64,000 nt of DNA from an uncultured Campylobacter sp. (GCF_963518785.1 NZ_CAUQKJ010000008.1:1-64000); one strand, 5' to 3'; positions 35,098-44,731 are shown, counted from the stretch's first letter. The notes: a model not told the origin generated them from the sequence alone. Made by a program: numbers and translations.

Positions 35098-38000
35098 TAG
35101 CGCGCATCCTTTCTTGCTTCTTGTTGCGCGCCTTGCCTCTCGCGCTCTATCATAGTCGCTTTTAGGCTACGCAGGCGGATCTTGACCGCACCTAGGTTCG
35201 TAACCTCGTCGATTTTAAGTTGAGTGTAAATTTTACCGTTTTGACGCAGTATGTCGCGCACCTCGTCGCCCGTGATCGCATCGATCCCGCAGCCGAAGCT
35301 GACTAACTGCACCAGCTGCATGCGCGGGTATTTACAGATGAACCGCGCCGCGCTATAAAGCCTGGCGTGGTAGGTCCATTGATTAAGGCTCTTCGTCTGC
35401 ACCCTGCTAAGCGGCAGCGCGTCCTCGCTAAGCACTATAAAGCCCAAGGAATTTAGATAGCGATCTATACCGTGGTTGATCGTCTTGTCGATATGATACG
35501 GACGACCCGCTAGCACGACGGCAGACGCACCGCTAGCCTTAATCTCTTTTAGGGTCTCCTCGCCTTTTATTAAAACGGTATTTTTATAGTTTTGCAGCTC
35601 CTTAAGGCCTTGCAAGACGGCGTTTTTCACAGCGTCGGAATGAAATTTATACCCGGCGTTCGCGAGCTCAGCCTGCATCGTTTTGCAAAAAGAATCTTGC
35701 ATGTTAAGATCCACGTGCGGGTAGAGGAATTTTTTCTCCTCCAGCGCGCCTACGTTCGCGCGTATCAGCTCGGGGTAGTATGCGACTACGGGACAGTTGT
35801 AGCAGTTCTCGCTGATATTTTCATCGAGGCTGTAGCTCATACACGGATAAAAGATAAAATCGACGCTCTTATTTAGCAGATCGTAGATGTGGCCGTGCAC
35901 GCTTTTAGCCGGGTAGCAGACGGTGTCGCTCGGGATGCTCTGGCTTGCTAAAAACAGCGTCTCTTTTCGCGGCTTTTGCGACAGCACGACGCTCATGCCT
36001 AAATTTTCAAAAAACGCACTCCAAAATGGGATCATCTCAAACATATTCAAAACAAACGGAATTCCGACCCGCGGCGCGTCTTGCTTCGGCGGCTTGCGAT
36101 ATTTTCGCAAAAGCTCGTTTTTAAACTCAAATAAATTCGTAATGTCGTGGCGGATCTCCTTGCCCGCGCCGCGCTCGCATTTATTGCCCGAGACAAATTT
36201 AGTATCGCCGAAGTAGCTGATCGTAAGCGAGCATTTGTTCGTACAGAGCTTGCAGACGCTAAATTCGCTGCGATGAGTGAAGCTTTCAAGCTCTGCACGA
36301 CTGATCATATCAGTACGCTCGTTTGCGTTATTTTTAGCAAAAAGCGCCGCGCCGTATGCGCCCATAAGCTCGCTGATATCTAGACGGATCACGTCCTTGC
36401 CGAGCTCTTTTTCAAACGCGCGCAGCACGGCGTTATTTAAAAAAGTACCGCCCTGCACTACGATGTTTTGACCCAAATCGTCGGCGTTTCGCACGCGGAT
36501 GACCTTGTAAATCGCATTTTTTATGACGCTAATAGCAAGGCCCGCGCTGATATCCTCGATCGTAGCGCCGTCTTTTTGGGCTTGCTTGACCGAAGAGTTC
36601 ATAAATACCGTGCAGCGGCTACCAAGCTTGGCAGGATGGGTCGCAAAAAGGGCTAAGCTTGCAAAATCTTTAATGTCGTAACCCAAAGAATTTGAAAAGG
36701 TCTGCAAAAACGAGCCGCAGCCCGAGCTACATGCCTCATTTAGCACGATAGAATCGATATTACCATCTTTAATGGAGAAACACTTGATGTCCTGGCCGCC
36801 GATGTCGATGATAAAATCCACCTTCGGATTGAAGTGGCGTGCGGCACTGTAATGCGCGATCGTCTCGACGATACCGTAATCAAAGCGAAAGGCGGTTTTA
36901 ATGAGATCCTCGCCGTAGCCGGTAACACCGCTGCCTTTGATCTTGATGCGACCCTCGCAAAGATCGTATAGCTCCTTAAGACGCGGCAGCAGGATATCGA
37001 CCGGATCGCCTTTATTGGAGGAGTAAAATTTATACAGCAGCTCGTAGTTTGCACCCATAAGCACGACTTTGATCGTAGTACTACCACAATCCACGCCCAA
37101 ATACGCATCTCCGCTGTAAGTGTGGATATCCACCTTAGGCACGCTTGCGCGGGCGTGGCGAGCGGTGAACTCGTCAAATTCCTCTCTGTCTTTGAAAAGC
37201 GGCGGCTCGGCTTCCAGCGCGGTCCTATCGGGCTCCTTTTTTAAAAGCGCGATCGTCTCCTCTAAATTTAACGTCTCGCCCGTATCTTTTGCGTACAGCG
37301 CGCTGCCGTAAGCCACAAAATAAGGCGCAATGTCGGGAAAGGTCGCAGTTTCGTCGGTGAGCTTTAGCACCTCTTTAAAGCGCGCCTGAAGACCTTTTAG
37401 GAAAAACAACGGACCGCCCAAAAACAGGATATTGCCCTTAACTTCCCGACCCTGCGCGAGTCCAGAAATCGTCTGCTCGACGACCGCGGCGTAGATACTA
37501 GCGCAAATATCCTCTTTTCTAACGCCCTGATTTAGTAGCGGCTGAATGTCGCTTTTGGCGAATACGCCGCAGCGTGAGGCGATCGGATAAATTTTATTTG
37601 CCGCAAAGCTTAAGCGGTCAAGCTCCGTGATATCCAGATGCAAAAGGTTGGTCATCTGATCGATAAATGCACCGGTGCCACCCGCACACGAGCCGTTCAT
37701 CCGCTCTTCAAGTCCGCCCGTGAGAAATAAAATTTTAGCATCCTCGCCGCCCAGCTCGATGACGACGTCGGTCTTCGGAAACATCCGTTTGACGCCGAGC
37801 GAGGTAGCAAAAACCTCCTGGACGAACGGAATTTTGCAATTTTTGGCGATACCCATGCCAGCCGAACCCGCTATGGCGACGCTAAATTGCTCGCCTGCAT
37901 AGGTTTTTTGGATTTGCAAAATTTTATCCAGCACCAGCTCTTTGGGCTTTGCTAAATGCCGCTCGTAGCTCTTGCTTAAAATTTCATATTTTTCGTTTAA

Positions 38001-38105
38001 AACTACTGTTTTGACAGTGGTTGATCCTACGTCAATGCCTAAAAAAATCACATCTCGCTCTTTACTGAATAAATTTTTACTCGGCCGAATCCTCGAATTT
38101 AGCAC
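35097..38105 (-). CDS. Double-domain acyl-CoA dehydratase activase (BcrAD/BadFG) with DUF2229
   Basis: A 1002-residue protein with two ASKHA-type ATPase domains. The first starts with FLGIDVGSTTVKTV (residues 21-34), and has GSCAGGTGAFIDQM (C140) and RCGVFAKSD (C179). The second starts with YLGVDCGSTTIKVV (about 335) and has EACSSGCGSFLQTFS and RCTVFMNSS. These Cys are the usual bridge for a [4Fe-4S] cluster shared by a dimer. The last third is a DUF2229 region (GIPFVLNMFEMIPFWSAFF). Activases use ATP to push electrons to 2-hydroxyacyl-CoA or benzoyl-CoA type enzymes in anaerobic metabolism. The annotated start is a GTG; a GTG 18 codons later, after AAAGAG, is equally possible. Confidence 0.85.
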   Translation of the reverse strand: MLNSRIRPSKNLFSKERDVIFLGIDVGSTTVKTVVLNEKYEILSKSYERHLAKPKELVLDKILQIQKTYAGEQFSVAIAGSAGMGIAKNCKIPFVQEVFATSLGVKRMFPKTDVVIELGGEDAKILFLTGGLEERMNGSCAGGTGAFIDQMTNLLHLDITELDRLSFAANKIYPIASRCGVFAKSDIQPLLNQGVRKEDICASIYAAVVEQTISGLAQGREVKGNILFLGGPLFFLKGLQARFKEVLKLTDETATFPDIAPYFVAYGSALYAKDTGETLNLEETIALLKKEPDRTALEAEPPLFKDREEFDEFTARHARASVPKVDIHTYSGDAYLGVDCGSTTIKVVLMGANYELLYKFYSSNKGDPVDILLPRLKELYDLCEGRIKIKGSGVTGYGEDLIKTAFRFDYGIVETIAHYSAARHFNPKVDFIIDIGGQDIKCFSIKDGNIDSIVLNEACSSGCGSFLQTFSNSLGYDIKDFASLALFATHPAKLGSRCTVFMNSSVKQAQKDGATIEDISAGLAISVIKNAIYKVIRVRNADDLGQNIVVQGGTFLNNAVLRAFEKELGKDVIRLDISELMGAYGAALFAKNNANERTDMISRAELESFTHRSEFSVCKLCTNKCSLTISYFGDTKFVSGNKCERGAGKEIRHDITNLFEFKNELLRKYRKPPKQDAPRVGIPFVLNMFEMIPFWSAFFENLGMSVVLSQKPRKETLFLASQSIPSDTVCYPAKSVHGHIYDLLNKSVDFIFYPCMSYSLDENISENCYNCPVVAYYPELIRANVGALEEKKFLYPHVDLNMQDSFCKTMQAELANAGYKFHSDAVKNAVLQGLKELQNYKNTVLIKGEETLKEIKASGASAVVLAGRPYHIDKTINHGIDRYLNSLGFIVLSEDALPLSRVQTKSLNQWTYHARLYSAARFICKYPRMQLVQLVSFGCGIDAITGDEVRDILRQNGKIYTQLKIDEVTNLGAVKIRLRSLKATMIERERQGAQQEARKDAR

Positions 38106-38177
38106 GAGCTTTCTAAATTAAAATTTGCATTTTATAGTAATATTTTTAAACGCAAATAAAATCAGGATATATTTTAT

Positions 38178-38195
38178 CTTTTTCTATAGAAAAAG
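38178..38195. promoter_or_regulatory. 18-bp palindrome upstream of the activase gene
   Basis: CTTTTTCTATAGAAAAAG is a perfect palindrome about 75 bases upstream of the activase start, and a TATAAAAT-like -10 element lies between them on the minus strand. It may be an operator for this operon or a terminator for the rpsP-rplS genes. Confidence 0.4.
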
Positions 38196-38346
38196 GCGAT
38201 TTTAGGCAGTTTAAAATTAAAAATTTTAATGCGAAAGTTGTAAAATTTTAGATTTAATTGCGAGTGGATTTTGCGCGAAATTTTTTAAAATCTCGCGCAT
38301 TATAAAAGAAGCTGCTTTTTGAATTAGGAAGCGTAAATTTAAAGGA

Positions 38347-38703
38347 TTATTTTCGAAGCTCTTTGATTTTAGCCGCTTTACCGCGTCTGTCGCGTAGGTA
38401 AAATAGCTTCGCGCGGCGAACGCGTCCTTTTCTTAGAACCTCGATGCTTTCGATACTCTCGCTGTAGATCGGGAAAATTCTCTCTACGCCGACGCTATTT
38501 GCGCCGATCTTGCGGATGATAAAGGTCTCGCTGACGCCGTTTCCGCGGCGCGCAATGCAGGTACCCTCGAAATTTTGAATTCTGCTCTTATCGCCCTCTT
38601 TGATCCTGATGGCTACCTTTAAGGTGTCGCCGGCACGAAAATCAGGCACACTTTTGCTTGTGATTTGAGCGTCCTCAAACGCTTGAATATACTTGTTTTT
38701 CAT
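38347..38703 (-). CDS. rplS: 50S ribosomal protein L19
   Basis: A 118-residue L19, which sits at the subunit interface of the ribosome. The conserved [40 protein letters not shown] and [20 protein letters not shown] segments are intact. It is the last gene of the rpsP-khpA-rimM-trmD-rplS string and overlaps trmD by 4 nt, so translation is coupled. Length is typical. Confidence 0.97.
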   Translation of the reverse strand: MKNKYIQAFEDAQITSKSVPDFRAGDTLKVAIRIKEGDKSRIQNFEGTCIARRGNGVSETFIIRKIGANSVGVERIFPIYSESIESIEVLRKGRVRRAKLFYLRDRRGKAAKIKELRK

Positions 38704-39401
38704 AAATTTCCTTTATTTCTGGCGATCTTTCGGTACATATCCGGGCGGAAGAACCTCGTTTTACATAGCGCCATTTGGTTTTTTAAATTGCGCATTTTAG
38801 CGTGATTACCCTTTAAAAACTCTGAAACTATAGGTAAATTTTCAAAAACATCAGGCTTTGTAAATGCGGGCGCCTCTAAAATTCCGCCTTCAAAGCTTTC
38901 TTCGACGAGCGAGCTTTCGTTGCCTAAAACGCCCTTTATGTTGCGGCTTATCGCATCACACATGCAAAGCGCGCCGAGCTCGCCGCCGGTAAGGACAAAA
39001 TCGCCGATACAAAAAATTTCATCTACATATCTTTCGACTATGCGCTCATCGATCCCCTCGTAGTGCCCGCAGATAAAGCATAGACTCTCTTCGCCGCTTA
39101 AGCGCTTAGCATCGTTTTGGTTAAATTTTTTACCTGCGGGCGAGAGGTAGATAAACTTGGCGTTTTTAAATTTAGCTCTTACCTGCTCGATCGTTCCGGC
39201 AAGCGGCTCCGTGCCGATCAAAAGCCCCGCACCGCCGCCGATCATATAATCATCTACCTTTTTATACCGATTTACCGTGAAATTTCTCGGGTTAAAAAAA
39301 TGCGTCGAGATTATTTTCTTATCGACCGCGCGCTTTAAAATCGAGTCCTCAAAATACGGCGCGATGAGATTTTCAAACAGCGAAACAAAGATAAAATTCA
39401 T
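38700..39401 (-). CDS. trmD: tRNA (guanine37-N1)-methyltransferase
   Basis: A 233-residue SPOUT enzyme that methylates G37 in tRNAs reading C-starting codons plus some others and so prevents +1 frameshifting. The trefoil-knot AdoMet site is visible in [29 protein letters not shown] and [14 protein letters not shown], and the flexible [20 protein letters not shown] linker leads to the C-terminal tRNA-binding domain. Length is normal. It overlaps both rimM and rplS by 4 nt. Confidence 0.97.
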   Translation of the reverse strand: MNFIFVSLFENLIAPYFEDSILKRAVDKKIISTHFFNPRNFTVNRYKKVDDYMIGGGAGLLIGTEPLAGTIEQVRAKFKNAKFIYLSPAGKKFNQNDAKRLSGEESLCFICGHYEGIDERIVERYVDEIFCIGDFVLTGGELGALCMCDAISRNIKGVLGNESSLVEESFEGGILEAPAFTKPDVFENLPIVSEFLKGNHAKMRNLKNQMALCKTRFFRPDMYRKIARNKGNL

Positions 39402-39928
39402 GAGTTTTCCAAAATCGCGCGCGCATTTTGTGTAAAAATTTTACGCTCGCTAAGCGAAATTTCTTTCACATAGGCGTCCACGTATGGGATAAAAAATTCT
39501 TTCGGCAAAGCCTGCGAGATTAAGCTTTCATCCGTTTCTATCTCAAAAAGATAACCGCTTCCGATCTGCGATATGTCCTTTACGCGCCCCAAAACAGCGC
39601 CGTCTTCATAAATTTCAAGCCCGATAATATCGAAGTAAAAGAACTCGCCCTTTTGCAATTTGCAAAATTTCCGCGTGTCCTCTTTGCTTCGGTAAAGAAT
39701 TTGGTTGGTTAAATTTGCCGCCGCTTCTACGCTTTCGTAATTTTTAAAAATAGCGCTAGAGTTCGCGCCGTTGAAGGATAGAATTTCTAAAATTTCGCCG
39801 TTTCGCAGATAAAATTTGGCGCTTTTTTTAAACTGAGAAGGGAAGTCGCTGCGATCGAAAATTTTAACCGCGCCCTTTAGACCGATAGTCCGACCGAGCT
39901 TCGCGACCTCTAAAAGATCATCAAGCAT
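39398..39928 (-). CDS. rimM: Ribosome maturation factor RimM
   Basis: A 176-residue protein with the two RimM domains: an N-terminal beta-barrel ([20 protein letters not shown]) and a PRC-barrel that binds uS19 ([25 protein letters not shown]). RimM assists 30S head assembly. Upstream of trmD as is usual in bacteria; it overlaps trmD by 4 nt and the KH-domain gene by 8 nt. The sequence is diverged from enterobacterial RimM but normal in length. Confidence 0.93.
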   Translation of the reverse strand: MLDDLLEVAKLGRTIGLKGAVKIFDRSDFPSQFKKSAKFYLRNGEILEILSFNGANSSAIFKNYESVEAAANLTNQILYRSKEDTRKFCKLQKGEFFYFDIIGLEIYEDGAVLGRVKDISQIGSGYLFEIETDESLISQALPKEFFIPYVDAYVKEISLSERKIFTQNARAILENS

Positions 39929-40163
39929 CTTTGGCTTTGACGGTAATTTTATAATTAATCGGATCTTTTGCTTTATAGCCGATGATGACGGTCTTTATGG
40001 CGTTTATCATTTTGCCGTCCTTGCCGATGAGTTTGCCGGTGTCGGCCTTGTCGGCATAGACGATGATCTCAGTAAAGTTTTCACCGACCCGCTTTTGCGT
40101 AGAAACGGACTGCGGATAGTCAGCGATCAACTTTGCGTATTCTTTTATAAAATTTTCTACCAT
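39921..40163 (-). CDS. khpA: KH-domain RNA-binding protein KhpA
   Basis: An 80-residue protein that is almost entirely one KH domain, with the RNA-contacting loop in LIGKDGKMINAIKTV. KhpA-like proteins (formerly YlqC) bind mRNAs and ribosomal RNA and affect cell envelope genes in Gram-positives; the role here is unknown. It sits one base downstream of rpsP, and overlaps rimM by 8 nt, as in most bacteria with this operon. Confidence 0.9.
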   Translation of the reverse strand: MVENFIKEYAKLIADYPQSVSTQKRVGENFTEIIVYADKADTGKLIGKDGKMINAIKTVIIGYKAKDPINYKITVKAKDA

Positions 40164-40164
40164 T

Positions 40165-40395
40165 TTATTTGCTTGTGATTTGAGCGACCCTATCGCTTAA
40201 CTTCGCGCCTACGCTCTTCCAGTATGCCAAACGCTCCGCGTCGAATTTAATATTATCGCTATCTTTTAGCGGGTTATAAAAGCCGATCGTCTCGATAAAG
40301 CCGCCGTCGCGTCTTTTCCTGCTATCCGTTACCACGATGCGGTAAAAAGGCTGCTTCTTTCTTCCGATTCTTGTAAGCCTAACAACTGTTGCCAT
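40165..40395 (-). CDS. rpsP: 30S ribosomal protein S16
   Basis: A 76-residue S16. [23 protein letters not shown] at the N-terminus and [22 protein letters not shown] are diagnostic. S16 helps early folding of the 16S rRNA 5' domain. It heads the rpsP-khpA-rimM-trmD-rplS run and follows ffh by 78 bases. AAGGAG precedes the start. Confidence 0.97.
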   Translation of the reverse strand: MATVVRLTRIGRKKQPFYRIVVTDSRKRRDGGFIETIGFYNPLKDSDNIKFDAERLAYWKSVGAKLSDRVAQITSK

Positions 40396-40473
40396 TTTTT
40401 CTCCTTAAATTTTTGTAAGTTTTAGAACTTGCAGATGGCTAAAACTTAAACATCTGCAAACTCTACCGAGAGG

Positions 40474-41814
40474 CTATCTCGGTAAATTTTGCCTTTGAGT
40501 GATCGAGGCAAGCCCCTGCATGCCGCCCTTGCCCGAAAATTTTTTCGCAAGCTTCGAAGCGCCCGCGAACTGCTTCAAAAAGCGGTTTACTTCCACCTGC
40601 GAAAGCCCAGCACCAGCAGCAAGTCTGCGCTTGCGCGAATTATTTAGCAGATCGGGATTTTCGCGCTCTTTCGGCGTCATAGAATTGATCATCGCTTTGA
40701 TATGAAGTATCTCTTTTGAGTTTTCCAAATCGATATCTTTTATCTTATTCGCCATGCCGGAAAGCCCCGGGATCATACCGATTAAATTTTTCATATTACC
40801 GAGCTTTTTCACGCTTTCGAGCTGATTTACGAAATCGTTGAAATTAAACTCGCCCTTTTTGATCTTTTTGTTTAGAGCCTTGGCTTCTCTTTCGTCGAAA
40901 ACGGCGCTTGTTTTCTCGGCCAGCGTCGCTAAATCGCCCTCGCCCATAATGCGGCCGGTGATTCTATCGGGTATGAAGCCCTCCAGATCTGCCACCTTCT
41001 CGCCAGTTCCGATAAAGCGAAGCGGAATGCCCAACTGCTGCGCGATACCAAGAGCTACGCCGCCTTTGGTATCTGCGTCAAATTTGCTTAAGATCACGCC
41101 CGTAAGGCCTAAAATTTCATCAAATTTAGCGGCCGTTTTAATGCCGTCTTGACCGCTCATGGCGTCCGCTACGTAAAAAATTTCATGCGGATTTAGAGCT
41201 TTTTTCATCTCTGCAAGCTGTGCCATTAGCGCCTCATCGATCGCAAGACGTCCCGCCGTATCTACGAGCAGTACGTCATAAAGCCCGCTCTTAGCCTTGC
41301 TTAGCGCCTTCTGCGCAACCTTTAGCGGATCGTTCTCGCCCTCGATGAAAAATAGCTCGATCTCGTTCGCCTCGCACAGCTGGCGGAGCTGTTCGACCGC
41401 GGCTAGGCGCTGCAAGTCGCACGCAGCGACCAAGACCTTTTTTTTACGAAGTTTCAGATAGTTTGCAAGTTTTATCGTGCTTGTGGATTTTCCGCTTCCT
41501 TGAAGTCCCGTCATCAAAGCTACCGTAGGAGGCGTGCTAGCGAATACAAATCCCTGACTGCTGCCTCTAGGCGCCGTTAAAATTTTAGTCAAATTTGTCT
41601 TGATGGACTGTAAAAACGGCTTCTGTCCTATCGTACCGATACGAAGATCGGCTTCGACAAGCGCCAAAAAATCCTTTACGACTTTATGGTGCACGTCGGC
41701 CTTTAAAAGCGCTTTTTTTAGCGTCTCCAAGGCGTTTTTTAAAGCTTTTTCGTCATCGATTGTTTTTAATTTATTGACCGCGTTTTTAAACGACTCGCTT
41801 ATGATCTCAAACAC
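40474..41814 (-). CDS. ffh: Signal recognition particle protein
   Basis: A 446-residue SRP54 homologue. The N domain is followed by the GTPase (G) domain with MTGLQGSGKSTSTIKLANYL (P-loop), AACDLQRLAAVEQL, LLVDTAGRL and LSKFDADTKGG, and then the Met-rich M domain (NLIGMIPGLSGMANKI, GGMQGLASITQR) that binds signal sequences and 4.5S RNA. It targets nascent inner-membrane proteins to FtsY and the translocon. The Asp in DLQRLAAVEQL replaces the more usual DTFRAAAVEQL spacing, a small family variation. It is upstream of rpsP on the same strand. Confidence 0.97.
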   Translation of the reverse strand: MFEIISESFKNAVNKLKTIDDEKALKNALETLKKALLKADVHHKVVKDFLALVEADLRIGTIGQKPFLQSIKTNLTKILTAPRGSSQGFVFASTPPTVALMTGLQGSGKSTSTIKLANYLKLRKKKVLVAACDLQRLAAVEQLRQLCEANEIELFFIEGENDPLKVAQKALSKAKSGLYDVLLVDTAGRLAIDEALMAQLAEMKKALNPHEIFYVADAMSGQDGIKTAAKFDEILGLTGVILSKFDADTKGGVALGIAQQLGIPLRFIGTGEKVADLEGFIPDRITGRIMGEGDLATLAEKTSAVFDEREAKALNKKIKKGEFNFNDFVNQLESVKKLGNMKNLIGMIPGLSGMANKIKDIDLENSKEILHIKAMINSMTPKERENPDLLNNSRKRRLAAGAGLSQVEVNRFLKQFAGASKLAKKFSGKGGMQGLASITQRQNLPR

Positions 41815-41880
41815 TTTGATCCCTTATAAAATTTTTAAACTTGCGATGTTACCTAAAATTAACTTAAAAGCCATTGAATA

Positions 41881-42630
41881 TCAGAGATCCTTAGAAATTT
41901 CAAAGCCGAATTCGTTGAAGCTTTTATCTAGTGGAGCTTTAAATTTAAGCCCTAAAATTTCAGTCTCGTACGAGTGCAGAAACATCCGCTTCGCGCGGCT
42001 TTTAGCGTATTTTTCATCGCCTATTACGCCAAATCCCGCATTTGCCAGATGCACGCGGATCTGATGCGTCCTACCCGTCTCGATCCGCACTTTTACGAGC
42101 GATTTTTTGCCGCTTATCATCAGCGGATAAACCTCGCTAAATGCGCTCTTGCCGTTTGGCGAAATTTTAGAAAACGCGCCGCTTCTGGTCTTTATCGTCA
42201 AAATCGGCTCGTCGAATTTCATCTCTTCGCTCACGATCCCTTTAACGATTGCGATATAGCTTTTTTTCACGCGCAAATTTTTAAATTCCGCAATCGCTGC
42301 CTCGCGAAATTCCTCGTTCTTATATAGCAGCACGACGCCGCTAGTCTCCTTATCCAGGCGGTTTAAAAGCCCGAATTTATAGATTTTTTCTAAATTTTCG
42401 CTGCTCATAAAGGGCGGCTTATTGACCGCCAAAACGTTCTCATCCTCGTAAATGATCGCAGGTTTTGTGGGCTTCATCACGCTAAATTTAGTATTTTCGC
42501 CGAGCATCTCGCGCGCTAGAGCGATCTTTGCGCCGCGCGCGCTCACAAGCCCCGCGTCGATGAGGGCCTTGGCTTCGTTGTGCGAGATATTTTCCTGCGC
42601 CGCCAGCAGCTTATAGGCTTTTTCTTGCAT
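41881..42630 (-). CDS. RluA-family RNA pseudouridine synthase
   Basis: A 249-residue protein with an N-terminal S4-like RNA-binding domain (ISHNEAKALIDAGLVSARG) and a pseudouridine synthase domain with the catalytic motif LLNRLDKETSGVVLL, in which the Asp attacks the uridine. GRTHQIRVHLANAGFGVIGD is the second family signature. The RNA target (23S rRNA or tRNA) cannot be told. I place the start at the ATG at 42630, which shares a base with the waaA stop (TAATG) and lies behind AAGGAAAG. The frame runs 15 codons further upstream into waaA. The gene is thus coupled to waaA. Confidence 0.9.
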   Translation of the reverse strand: MQEKAYKLLAAQENISHNEAKALIDAGLVSARGAKIALAREMLGENTKFSVMKPTKPAIIYEDENVLAVNKPPFMSSENLEKIYKFGLLNRLDKETSGVVLLYKNEEFREAAIAEFKNLRVKKSYIAIVKGIVSEEMKFDEPILTIKTRSGAFSKISPNGKSAFSEVYPLMISGKKSLVKVRIETGRTHQIRVHLANAGFGVIGDEKYAKSRAKRMFLHSYETEILGLKFKAPLDKSFNEFGFEISKDL

Positions 42631-44018
42631 TAAATTCTTTCCTTGATTAAATTTTCTATCTCTTGCAAATCGCAAATTTTATCTATCCGCGTGCCCTTTA
42701 GCGGCTCTTTTAAAGCGTTTGAAATTTCGTTCGCGCCGCACAGAGCGATGTTTTGTACGAGTGCATACAGCGCCTTTTGATTATGAAAAAATCGCCCGCT
42801 GATGATCGGCACGCCGAAGCTCGCCGCCTCGATCGGGCTATGTCCGCCGATATTGCGCAAAAAGCTGCCGCCCAAGATCACGACGTTTGAAATTTTATAA
42901 AAGTTCGCTAGCTCCCCGAAAGCATCTAGCAAAATAAAATCGCTCCGAAGCCCCGCGCCGTCGCTAAATCGTTCAAAGCTAAGCTCATGCTCGCGCGCCC
43001 AAATCTCACAAATTTCACGTACCTTTTCAAAGCGCTCCGGATGTCTCGGCGCCAGGATGATTTTTAGCTTTTGCGGCGCGGCAGTCGAAGTCGCCGTATT
43101 CGGTGCGGTAAAATTTAAAGACGCGCCGTTTAAAGGCGCCGTATTCGGCACGGCGGACGAAGCATCGCTTGGAATAGCCCCATCCAAAGAAGCCGCGTTT
43201 AAATTTACCGGCTCAAGCGAGCTCGTCTCTCCGTGAAGCTCAGCCCCAGGCAAGCCCCTATCCCCATGAGAGTCCGTTGCGCGCGGGTCTTTTTCGAGAG
43301 CACTCTGCGAGCTGCGAAATTTTATAAAATCGTTTAAATTTGATAAAATAAGCTCCTCTTCGCCCTCGTGAGTATTTGAGATCGTAAGCACGAAGCTATT
43401 TGCGGCCGCGGCGGAATAATCCTTCGTTGCAACGGCGATATTTGCGCTTTTTATGTTGCCCGCAACCTTTATATTTTTTGCGCCGAGCTCCCGTAGCCGC
43501 GCCGCATCAAGCTCGCTTTGCGCAAGCACCAGATCGATATTTTCAAACGCTTTGCGATAATAAAGCTTAAAACGCAGATAACTCGCATACGAGCGGTCGC
43601 TAATGCGCGCATTTAGCAGGATCACGTAGCTTCCGCGCGCCTTGGCACAGCGCACTAAATTTAGCCACAGCTCCGCTTCAAAGATCACCAGCACGCGGCT
43701 GCCCGTAAGCCAAAACGGAAGCCAGTTTTCAAACGGCAGGTAGCGAGAGTTCGGCGTGAGAGAGCGCGCCGCATTAAAGCCCGTCTGTGTGGTCGTGCTA
43801 AGCGCGACGCTCTCAAATTTAGAAATTAGCGGAGCAAGAGCGTTTACCTCGCCCAAACTGCAAGCGTGAAAGTGCACCGCTGCGGGGCTAAATTTAGGGT
43901 TTTTGTATAGAAAAAATCGCGCCTTCAGGCTCGTGCGGTATTTTTTTTTAAAGCTTAGGATAAAAATAAAAGGCGCAGCGACGAGCCACGCCAAAAACGC
44001 CAAGGCGGTGTAGATCAC
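42630..44018 (-). CDS. waaA: 3-deoxy-D-manno-octulosonic acid transferase with 80-residue insertion
   Basis: A 462-residue Kdo transferase that adds Kdo from CMP-Kdo to lipid A. It begins with a membrane-anchor helix. The N-terminal GT-B domain shows FHACSLGEVNALAPLI (the catalytic Glu near residue 57), TTTQTGFNAA and FENWLPFWLTGSRVLVIFEAELW. The C-terminal CMP-Kdo binding domain has LAPRHPERFEKVREI and NIGGHSPIEAASFGVPII. Between the two halves, at about residues 236-316, lies an Ala/Ser/Asn/Pro-rich low-complexity stretch absent from usual WaaA (about 380-430 residues). It overlaps the zinc-ribbon gene upstream by 4 nt. Both conserved halves stay in frame, so activity is probably kept. Confidence 0.92.
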   Translation of the reverse strand: MIYTALAFLAWLVAAPFIFILSFKKKYRTSLKARFFLYKNPKFSPAAVHFHACSLGEVNALAPLISKFESVALSTTTQTGFNAARSLTPNSRYLPFENWLPFWLTGSRVLVIFEAELWLNLVRCAKARGSYVILLNARISDRSYASYLRFKLYYRKAFENIDLVLAQSELDAARLRELGAKNIKVAGNIKSANIAVATKDYSAAAANSFVLTISNTHEGEEELILSNLNDFIKFRSSQSALEKDPRATDSHGDRGLPGAELHGETSSLEPVNLNAASLDGAIPSDASSAVPNTAPLNGASLNFTAPNTATSTAAPQKLKIILAPRHPERFEKVREICEIWAREHELSFERFSDGAGLRSDFILLDAFGELANFYKISNVVILGGSFLRNIGGHSPIEAASFGVPIISGRFFHNQKALYALVQNIALCGANEISNALKEPLKGTRIDKICDLQEIENLIKERI

Positions 44019-44722
44019 TCAGCTTCTTTATATAAAATTCTGCCGCAATACGGGCAGGTTACGATGTCGTCGCTTTTGATGACCGCAGAATAGGTCTTGT
44101 CGCTTATGCGCATAAAGCAGCCGTAGCAGGCCTGCTTGCGCACCGGCGAGACCGCCGTATTGCCCGCCCACTTGCGAATCTTTTCGTAGAATGAGACGGT
44201 TTTTGGGTTCATCGCCTGCATTAGCTTATCGCGCTTGGCGTAGATCCCGCCGCGAGCGACCTCGACCTCGCCCATCTCGGCGCTTACCTGCTCCTGCAAG
44301 CTTTTTAGCTCGGCCTCAAGCGCCTCTTGCTTTTCGCTCTGCTCTTTTACGAGCGCCTCTTTTGCGGCTACGATCTTTTCTAGTCTTTCGATCTCCTCGT
44401 TTGTGGCCTCGAGCTGCTCTTTTGCGATGTCCTCTTCGACGCTAAGAGCTTTGATCTCCTTTTCGGTTTTTGCCGCGCCGCTTTTTTTGCCCGTGCTTTT
44501 TAGTTTGGACGAAAAGGCGCTCAGCTGCGCGTTTGCTTGTAAAATTTGAGATTTTAGCTCGGCGATCTCCGCATTTAGAGTTTCGATCTGCTCTTTTGCG
44601 CCTGAAATTTCGCCGCTTTTTTTGCTTAGTCTCTCCTGCGCAGCCTCGATTTTAGGCTTAAATCCGTCCAGCTGCTTATCGAATTCGCAAAGCTGCACCA
44701 ATTGGCTTAAATATTTGTTCAT
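44015..44722 (-). CDS. Coiled-coil zinc-ribbon protein (FlgZ/HP0958-like)
   Basis: A 235-residue protein, with a long helical coiled coil at about residues 15-165 and a C-terminal C4 zinc ribbon, ACYGCFMRIS...VTCPYCGRILY. This is the layout of Helicobacter HP0958 (FlgZ), which binds RpoN and flagellin mRNA and is needed for flagella. The wider family (DUF164) occurs also in non-flagellated bacteria, so its role here is an inference. It overlaps waaA by 4 nt and starts 9 bases after the Nif3-like gene, in the conserved C. jejuni order. Confidence 0.85.
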   Translation of the reverse strand: MNKYLSQLVQLCEFDKQLDGFKPKIEAAQERLSKKSGEISGAKEQIETLNAEIAELKSQILQANAQLSAFSSKLKSTGKKSGAAKTEKEIKALSVEEDIAKEQLEATNEEIERLEKIVAAKEALVKEQSEKQEALEAELKSLQEQVSAEMGEVEVARGGIYAKRDKLMQAMNPKTVSFYEKIRKWAGNTAVSPVRKQACYGCFMRISDKTYSAVIKSDDIVTCPYCGRILYKEAE

Positions 44723-44731
44723 CTTTTTCCT

